Part shown: piece after piece, positions 1-3,312 of the stretch | How the letters are laid out: every line of letters begins with the position of its first letter | Position numbering within the stretch: the first letter of the stretch is position 1 | DNA from: an uncultured Oscillospiraceae bacterium | GTDB taxonomy: Bacteria > Bacillota > Clostridia > Oscillospirales > Acutalibacteraceae | Assembly (NCBI GenBank): GCA_958451705.1 | Contig: CAUDRD010000055.1 | Coordinates: 1 to 8,711 of the forward strand | DNA length: 8,711 bases | Reading direction: 5' to 3' | Translations under genes and position numbers: made by a program | Notes under the pieces: generated by a model | Told to the model about the DNA's origin: nothing | Database searches by the model: none | What the model saw: only the letters and a program-made list of their open reading frames with translations

Positions 1-1
1 T

Positions 2-1171
2 GCCAACGCTGAGAGAGTTATGAATGTTGCCCGCATTGTAACCGAGACTTACCGTAACGGAAACGATGTTGTTGTTGTTGTTTCCGCACAGGGCGATACA
101 ACAGATGATTTGATTGCCAAGGCTGCTGAGATTAATCCTAAGGCTTCAAAGCGTGAGATGGATATGCTTCTTACAGCCGGCGAGCAGATGTCAATTTCAC
201 TTCTTGCAATGGCTATTGAATCTCTTGGATATCCGGTTATTTCGCTTCTCGGCTGGCAGGCAGGCTTTAACACAAATTCTGCTTACGGAATGGCGAGAAT
301 TAAGTCCATTAAAACGGACAGACTCCGTGCAGAGCTCGACAAGCGCAACATAGTTGTAGTAGCAGGTTTCCAGGGACTTAATAAGTATGACGACCTCACA
401 ACTCTTGGAAGAGGCGGTTCTGATACCAGCGCAGTTGCAATTGCAAGCGCACTTCATGCAGATCGCTGCCAGATTTTCACTGATGTTGAGGGTGTTTACA
501 CCGCTGACCCGAGAAAGGTTCCCGGCGCAAGAAAGCTTAAGGAAATCACATATGATGAGATGCTTGAGCTTGCAACTTTGGGAGCACAGGTGCTCAATAA
601 CCGCTCCGTTGAAATGGCAAAGAAATATAATGTAGAAATCGAGGTACTTTCAAGTCTTAAGAGAGTGCCCGGCACAATAGTCAAGGAGGTAGCAAACGTG
701 GAAAAAATGCTTGTAAGAGGTGTCACAAAAGACACAGACGTAGCCCGTATTTCAGTTGTAGGAGTTCCCGATGTTCCCGGTATTGCATTTAAGCTTTTCG
801 CAAAGCTTGCAGCTAAGGGAGTAAACGTTGATATAATTCTTCAGTCCGTAGGCCGTGACGGCACAAAGGACATCACCTTCACAGTAAGTGAGGGCAACGG
901 ACCTCTTGCTGTTGAGCTTGTAAAAGAGGTTGCCGATCTTCCCGATGATAAGATTGTCTGCGACACTAACGTTGCAAAGATCTCCGTTGTCGGTGCAGGT
1001 ATGGAAACTCATCCCGGTACTGCCTCCAAGATGTTTGAGGCTCTTTACGAGATCAATGTAAATATCCAGATGATCGCTACAAGCGAAATCAAAATCTCCG
1101 TTCTTATTGATGAGAAGGATGCCGACAGAGCTGTTACAGCTGTTCACAATAAGTTCCTTCCCGAAGAATAA
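2..1171 (+). CDS. lysC: Aspartate kinase (aspartokinase), 5' end missing
   Basis: The enzyme phosphorylates L-aspartate with ATP, the first step of the lysine, threonine, methionine and diaminopimelate pathway in the cytoplasm. The reading frame is open to the left edge (A-N-A-E-R-V before the first in-window ATG at 20), so that ATG is internal; about 13 residues with the usual KFGGTSV motif lie outside. Visible kinase motifs are SAQGDTTDDL (nt 83-112), FQG followed by TTLGRGGSDTSAVAIA (nt 398-445), and FTDVEGVYTADPR (nt 476-514). Two C-terminal ACT domains follow, starting near ISVVGVPDVPG (nt 752-784) and KISVVGAGMETHPG (nt 977-1018), and the gene keeps the family signature TSEIKISVLI. The layout is that of the monofunctional, feedback-inhibited LysC of Bacillus type; whether lysine or threonine inhibits it cannot be told here. 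An internal ribosome-binding site at 683-690 suggests a second product. Family assignment is very secure. Confidence 0.96.
   Translation, partial: ANAERVMNVARIVTETYRNGNDVVVVVSAQGDTTDDLIAKAAEINPKASKREMDMLLTAGEQMSISLLAMAIESLGYPVISLLGWQAGFNTNSAYGMARIKSIKTDRLRAELDKRNIVVVAGFQGLNKYDDLTTLGRGGSDTSAVAIASALHADRCQIFTDVEGVYTADPRKVPGARKLKEITYDEMLELATLGAQVLNNRSVEMAKKYNVEIEVLSSLKRVPGTIVKEVANVEKMLVRGVTKDTDVARISVVGVPDVPGIAFKLFAKLAAKGVNVDIILQSVGRDGTKDITFTVSEGNGPLAVELVKEVADLPDDKIVCDTNVAKISVVGAGMETHPGTASKMFEALYEINVNIQMIATSEIKISVLIDEKDADRAVTAVHNKFLPEE
683..700 (+). promoter_or_regulatory. Internal Shine-Dalgarno and GTG start inside lysC (candidate beta-subunit start)
   Basis: AAGGAGGT at 683-690 is a perfect Shine-Dalgarno sequence. 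Seven bases later comes an in-frame GTG at 698-700; an in-frame ATG also lies at 707-709. Starting at 698 would give a 157-residue protein made almost only of the two ACT domains. In Bacillus subtilis the beta subunit of the lysine-sensitive aspartokinase is made this way from an in-phase internal start and pairs with the full-length alpha chain; the point of entry here falls at about the same place in the protein (near residue 246 if a usual N-terminus is assumed). The signal is seen directly; its use in this organism is inferred. Confidence 0.65.
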
Positions 1172-1192
1172 TTGGTTTATTTAATAAACTCA

Positions 1193-1225
1193 GGCGATGC
1201 GTTGAGCATCGCCTTTTTTGTTTTT
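1193..1225 (+). terminator. Rho-independent terminator of lysC
   Basis: An 8-bp perfect stem, GGCGATGC (1193-1200) and GCATCGCC (1206-1213), closes a five-base loop GTTGA. It is followed at once by TTTTTTGTTTTT (1214-1225). It lies 21 bases after the lysC stop codon. Confidence 0.92.
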
Positions 1226-1245
1226 CTGACTAAATGAATATTGTC

Positions 1246-1257
1246 GTACAGCTGTAC
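1246..1257. promoter_or_regulatory. 12-bp perfect palindrome, candidate operator
   Basis: GTACAGCTGTAC reads the same on both strands. Its right half extends to TGTACAGTT (1253-1261), which recurs inverted as AACTGTACA at 1340-1348, between the candidate promoter and the following gene. The pair brackets the promoter at 1278-1306, which is the usual geometry of repressor sites, but no regulator is visible nearby. The 12-bp palindrome alone could be chance. Confidence 0.35.
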
Positions 1258-1277
1258 AGTTCTTTATAGTATTTTTG

Positions 1278-1306
1278 TTGACATTTATATGGGTTTACGA
1301 TAATAA
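1278..1306 (+). promoter_or_regulatory. Candidate sigma-A promoter for the two small genes
   Basis: A perfect -35 box TTGACA lies at 1278-1283. The -10 is either GATAAT at 1299-1304 (five of six matches, but only a 15-base spacer) or TAATAA at 1301-1306 (17-base spacer, weaker match). The stretch downstream is very AT-rich and carries three ATACAAT/ATACAAA heptamers (1311-1317, 1318-1324, 1328-1334). It follows the lysC terminator, so a new promoter is expected here. Confidence 0.55.
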
Positions 1307-1373
1307 ATTTATACAATATACAAATATATACAATCATAAAACTGTACAAAATGCCATAAAATTGTGGAACGAA

Positions 1374-1396
1374 AGGTGATTCCCATGGCACAGTAA
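1374..1396 (+). other. Strong ribosome-binding site and ATG opening a three-codon frame
   Basis: AGGTGAT (1374-1380), fully complementary to the 16S rRNA tail, is followed after four bases by ATG at 1385-1387. The frame reads Met-Ala-Gln and stops at TAA (1394-1396). The adjacent frame, open from 1360, runs without interruption into the small protein ending at 1761. One added base at 1393 (CAG-GTA for CAG-TA) would join the two as M-A-Q-V-I-P-L-H-I-T. Either this is the original start of that gene, now frameshifted, or it is a minimal leader frame. Confidence 0.45.
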
Positions 1397-1428
1397 TTCC
1401 TTTGCATATTACTAATCAGAGGTTAGCT

Positions 1429-1761
1429 ATGTTTAACCTATTTATGTATGTTAACGGAACCGCAAGAATGTTTACTGCATTTACAAACTGGTTTGGCTCA
1501 CTACTTGTAAATAGGTATTATGAAAGACCTAACGATATTGTAAAAAATGTTGTTTATTTATGGGCGTGGGACTACATGACAACTTTGACATTAATGGATA
1601 AAGTGTCGGGAGGACGTTATTATTATCAATTTATTAATATTGACGGTGTGCTGTCTTTTGGAGGAGAAGATAGCCCTTCGATAGATATTTTGTGGAAATC
1701 ATGTTATGAAAAATCACCTGATTCAGGCGCAATGTTTAAGTATTTTTCAAATCTCCCGTAA
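1429..1761 (+). CDS. Unrecognised small protein, possibly frameshifted at its 5' end
   Basis: I do not recognise this protein. From the ATG at 1429, which has AGAGG (1418-1422) six bases upstream, it is 110 residues long. The frame stays open back to 1360, so a TTG at 1402 could also start it (119 residues, but with no good ribosome-binding site). A start at ATG 1385 would need one base restored and would give about 125 residues. The protein is rich in aromatic residues (MYVNGTARMF, NRYYERP, YLWAWDYM, GGRYYYQF) and has no signal peptide, clear membrane helix or known catalytic motif. Its codons lean to A/T-ending forms, unlike the flanking housekeeping genes, which suggests an acquired or fast-changing gene. 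No terminator separates it from the membrane-protein gene 37 bases downstream, so the two are probably co-transcribed. That it is expressed is uncertain. Confidence 0.6.
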   Translation: MFNLFMYVNGTARMFTAFTNWFGSLLVNRYYERPNDIVKNVVYLWAWDYMTTLTLMDKVSGGRYYYQFINIDGVLSFGGEDSPSIDILWKSCYEKSPDSGAMFKYFSNLP

Positions 1762-1798
1762 TTGCAACTGAAATATTATATTTAGGAGTGTGGGTTTA

Positions 1799-1996
1799 AT
1801 GTCAACAAAATCCATAAAATATATATTATTTGGTATCGGCATTATAATGCTTGGCATGCTGAGCAATATGTTTTTTAAAACCTCTGAACCGCCTCCCGGT
1901 GGATTCTTTGTTATTTTAACACTTCTTATAATTCCCGGAATTTCAATGGTTGTGGGGCTCTTTTACTTAATTAAAGGTCTTGTAACAAAAGAATAG
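1799..1996 (+). CDS. Small protein with two membrane helices, unknown function
   Basis: This 65-residue protein has two hydrophobic segments, about residues 7-26 and 36-58. They are joined by a short polar loop containing PPPGG and end with a basic tail. The pattern is of a two-helix inner-membrane protein; the family is not recognised. A GTG at 1790 is in frame, but AGGAG at 1784-1788 would be only one base from it. The same site is 10 bases from ATG 1799, so that start is preferred. The gene follows the unrecognised gene ending at 1761 by 37 bases with no terminator between. A small-toxin or partner role is possible for such proteins but nothing here supports one. Confidence 0.65.
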   Translation: MSTKSIKYILFGIGIIMLGMLSNMFFKTSEPPPGGFFVILTLLIIPGISMVVGLFYLIKGLVTKE

Positions 1997-2007
1997 TAAA
2001 ACAAACA

Positions 2008-2038
2008 ATTGCCGCCGCAGAGAATCTGCGACGGCAAT
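2008..2038. terminator. Hairpin after the two small genes, possible terminator
   Basis: ATTGCCGCCGCAG (2008-2020) pairs with CTGCGACGGCAAT (2026-2038) around the loop AGAAT with a single mismatch. It sits 12 bases after the stop codon at 1996. There is no T-tract on the plus side; on the minus strand it is followed by TGTTTGTTTTAC. It may therefore act mainly on minus-strand transcripts, or block readthrough in both directions. Its right arm also matches the end of the 147-bp repeat unit. Confidence 0.5.
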
Positions 2039-2076
2039 ACTGTTCATGTGAAATATAAAAAATAAGAATCGCAAAA

Positions 2077-2132
2077 GCCTGTGGTTATGGTTAATCAGTA
2101 ACCTTAACCGCAGGCATCTTTGTTTATTTATT
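2077..2132. terminator. Bidirectional terminator-like hairpin, repeat copy 1
   Basis: GCCTGTGGTTA (2077-2087) pairs with TAACCGCAGGC (2105-2115) through one G-U pair. After one T-T mismatch, GGTTA (2089-2093) pairs with TAACC (2099-2103) around the loop ATCAG. The plus strand continues ATCTTTGTTTATTTATT; the minus strand continues TTTTGCGATTCTTATTTTTT. It could stop transcripts of the small genes from the left and of the deaminase gene from the right. Confidence 0.6.
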
Positions 2133-2224
2133 GCGGAAAGATAGTGTGCGGCTTGAAAGCGGACGTGTCCGCCTGCGGCGGCGTAACTTTTCAGGTGAAA
2201 TATAAATCAATAAAAAAACACAAA

Positions 2225-2279
2225 GCCTGCGGCTCTGGTTATCTGCGACCTTAACCGCAGGCATCTTTGTTTATTTATT
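2225..2279. terminator. Bidirectional terminator-like hairpin, repeat copy 2
   Basis: The outer stem GCCTGCGG (2225-2232) and CCGCAGGC (2255-2262) is a perfect 8-bp pair; the interior is less well paired than in copy 1. On the plus strand it is followed by ATCTTTGTTTATTTATT. On the minus strand it is followed by TTTGTGTTTTTTTATT, a good T-tract for stopping transcripts coming from the deaminase gene. Confidence 0.55.
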
Positions 2280-2371
2280 GTGGAAAGATAGTGTGCGGCT
2301 TGAAAGCGGACGTGTCCGCCTGCGGCGGCGTAACTTTTCAGGTGAAATATAAATCAATAAAAAAACACAAA

Positions 2372-2426
2372 GCCTGCGGCTCTGGTTATCTGCGACCTTA
2401 ACCGCAGGCATCTTTGTTTATTTATT
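2372..2426. terminator. Bidirectional terminator-like hairpin, repeat copy 3
   Basis: This is identical to copy 2: stem arms lie at 2372-2379 and 2402-2409, with the same T-rich flanks on both strands. It is the first such hairpin met by transcripts leaving the deaminase gene, whose stop codon is about 100 bases away, so it is the most likely terminator of that gene. Confidence 0.58.
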
Positions 2427-2507
2427 GTGGAAAGATAGTGTGCGGCTTGAAAGCGGACGTGTCCGCCTGCGGCGGCAAAACTGTTATTACTATTATTAAT
2501 GTAATCC

Positions 2508-3002
2508 TCAAACGCTCTCTTCTTTAAGGTCGATTGTTATTGTGGGGTGGCTGAAGGTGAGCTTTGTATATTTTACTCCTGCTGCGGTAAGCATGCGCTT
2601 TGAAGCTTTAACGTCAACGCTGTCTGCGTATTTGTCAGAAAGATAGATTATCTCCTTTATTCCGCACTGAATAATGGCCTTGGCGCATTCGTTGCAGGGG
2701 AAAAGGGGAACGTAAATTTTGCATCCCTCAAGGGAGCCGCCGGGGTTATTGAGAATTGCGTTAAGTTCAGCGTGGCACACATAGGGGTATTTTGTGTCAT
2801 ACTTGTCTCCCGTTCTGTCCCAGGGAAATTCATCGTCGCTGCATCCTATGGGAAAACCGTTATAGCCAACGGACATAATTTTATTTTTATCGTTAACAAT
2901 GCAGGCTCCCACCTGTGTGTTGGGGTCCTTGCTGCGCATAGAAGCTAAAATTGCAACACCCATAAAGTATTCGTCCCAGGAAATATAGTCCTGTCTTTTC
3001 AT
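2508..3002 (-). CDS. dCMP deaminase family protein (ComEB-like)
   Basis: The enzyme is a zinc-dependent cytosolic deaminase that converts dCMP to dUMP, feeding thymidylate synthesis. The 164-residue length fits the family. The zinc site is complete: HAE at His77-Glu79 (within CHAELNAI), with Glu79 as the proton shuttle, and PCNEC at 102-106 giving the two cysteine ligands Cys103 and Cys106. DPNTQVGACIV near residues 26-36 and the GYNGFPIGCSDD stretch at 46-57 are usual in the dCMP branch rather than in cytidine or tRNA-adenosine deaminases. The start ATG has GGAGG (3014-3018 on the complement) 11 bases upstream and a good promoter beyond that. It stands alone on the minus strand, divergent from secA. 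The Bacillus homologue is called comEB because of its place in the comE operon, not because it is needed for competence; none of that operon is visible here. Confidence 0.93.
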   Translation of the reverse strand: MKRQDYISWDEYFMGVAILASMRSKDPNTQVGACIVNDKNKIMSVGYNGFPIGCSDDEFPWDRTGDKYDTKYPYVCHAELNAILNNPGGSLEGCKIYVPLFPCNECAKAIIQCGIKEIIYLSDKYADSVDVKASKRMLTAAGVKYTKLTFSHPTITIDLKEESV

Positions 3003-3047
3003 AATCTTTATCGCCTCCGCTCTTAATTTTACTTAAACTTTAACTGC

Positions 3048-3076
3048 ATTTTATCACAGTAAAAAGGCTATTTCAA
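3048..3076 (-). promoter_or_regulatory. Sigma-A promoter for the dCMP deaminase gene
   Basis: On the minus strand a -35 box TTGAAA (complement of 3071-3076) is followed after 17 bases by TAAAAT (complement of 3048-3053). The bases TGA just before the -10 make it an extended -10. The distance to the start codon is about 45 bases. The spacer contains one arm of a 10-bp inverted repeat. Confidence 0.75.
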
Positions 3077-3132
3077 TGACTGTAAAAGGGTTTTATTTCC
3101 CGCCGAAAATAAAAAGTGCAAATTTTTACTGT
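3056..3132. repeat. 10-bp inverted repeat between divergent promoters
   Basis: ACAGTAAAAA at 3056-3065 recurs inverted as TTTTTACTGT at 3123-3132. One arm lies in the spacer of the deaminase promoter. The other lies where the -35 of the upstream secA promoter would fall. A shared regulator is conceivable; the arms are A/T-rich, so chance is also possible. Confidence 0.4.
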
Positions 3133-3180
3133 TTTTTTGTGCGGATTGTGTTATAATGGCTTAAATCTTATAATGGGTTA
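3129..3180 (+). promoter_or_regulatory. Promoter region of secA with two TATAAT boxes
   Basis: TATAAT occurs at 3152-3157, preceded by TGT as an extended -10, and again at 3169-3174. The first has no convincing -35. The second has TTGTGT (3146-3151) at a 17-base spacing. The two boxes sit in a direct repeat, TTATAATGGCTTA (3151-3163) and TTATAATGGGTTA (3168-3180), offset by 17 bases. Either or both could start the secA transcript, giving a leader of roughly 130-150 bases. Confidence 0.65.
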
Positions 3181-3212
3181 CTTTGTGATAAGCTTTAACC
3201 TGTTTATAAGCC

Positions 3213-3283
3213 GCCTTTAAGGCAACAACTACGCAATTCAGCTAAACCCGCAAAAAGAAGCGGGGATTCCTGATTAATTTGGC
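3213..3283 (+). promoter_or_regulatory. Structured secA leader, function unknown
   Basis: The leader holds a small hairpin, GCCT (3213-3216) with AGGC (3220-3223). A stronger one, CCCGC (3247-3251) with GCGGG (3260-3264), has the loop AAAAAGAA. Outside the second hairpin TCAG (3238-3241) can pair with CTGA (3270-3273) across an internal loop CTAAA/GATTC. There is no T-tract, so it is not a terminator. I could not match it to a known riboswitch class. Confidence 0.3.
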
Positions 3284-3312
3284 GCAGACTAATTCTTCTT
3301 GAGGTGATTTTA

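Larger units (their letters stand above)
2048..2476. repeat. Three tandem copies of a 147-bp non-coding unit
   Basis: Copies lie at 2048-2194, 2195-2341 and 2342-2476, the last lacking the final 12 bases. Copies 2 and 3 are identical over all 135 shared bases. Copy 1 differs from them mainly in its first 53 bases and at only one position in the remaining 94. Similarity at the same 147-bp period extends left to 2026 (CTGCGACGGC against CTGCGGCGGC), so 2026-2047 looks like the tail of a fourth, mostly lost copy. Each unit holds a terminator-like hairpin and a second short palindrome, GCGGACGTGTCCGC (2159-2172, 2306-2319, 2453-2466). There is no open frame worth naming and no spacers as in CRISPR. 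The array fills the gap between two convergent genes. Confidence 0.93.

Noticed and set aside
20..22. ATG at 20 as the true start of the aspartate kinase
   Set aside because: The frame is open to the left edge with residues that continue the family alignment, and the essential KFGGTSV motif is not after this ATG.
752..1147. 131-residue minus-strand open frame inside lysC
   Set aside because: It is antisense to the ACT domains, which are clearly the real coding sequence.
1790..1792. GTG at 1790 as start of the two-helix membrane protein
   Set aside because: The Shine-Dalgarno AGGAG ends only one base before it; ATG 1799 is properly spaced.
2048..2476. CRISPR array
   Set aside because: Repeats are 147 bp and directly abut with no unique spacers; no cas genes are present.
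3238..3290. c-di-AMP (ydaO-type) or c-di-GMP riboswitch before secA
   Set aside because: GCTAAACCCG...CGGGGATTCC and ACGCAA...CTAAACC look a little like pieces of these classes, but the remaining conserved blocks and the long pairing elements are absent and the space before the start codon is too short.
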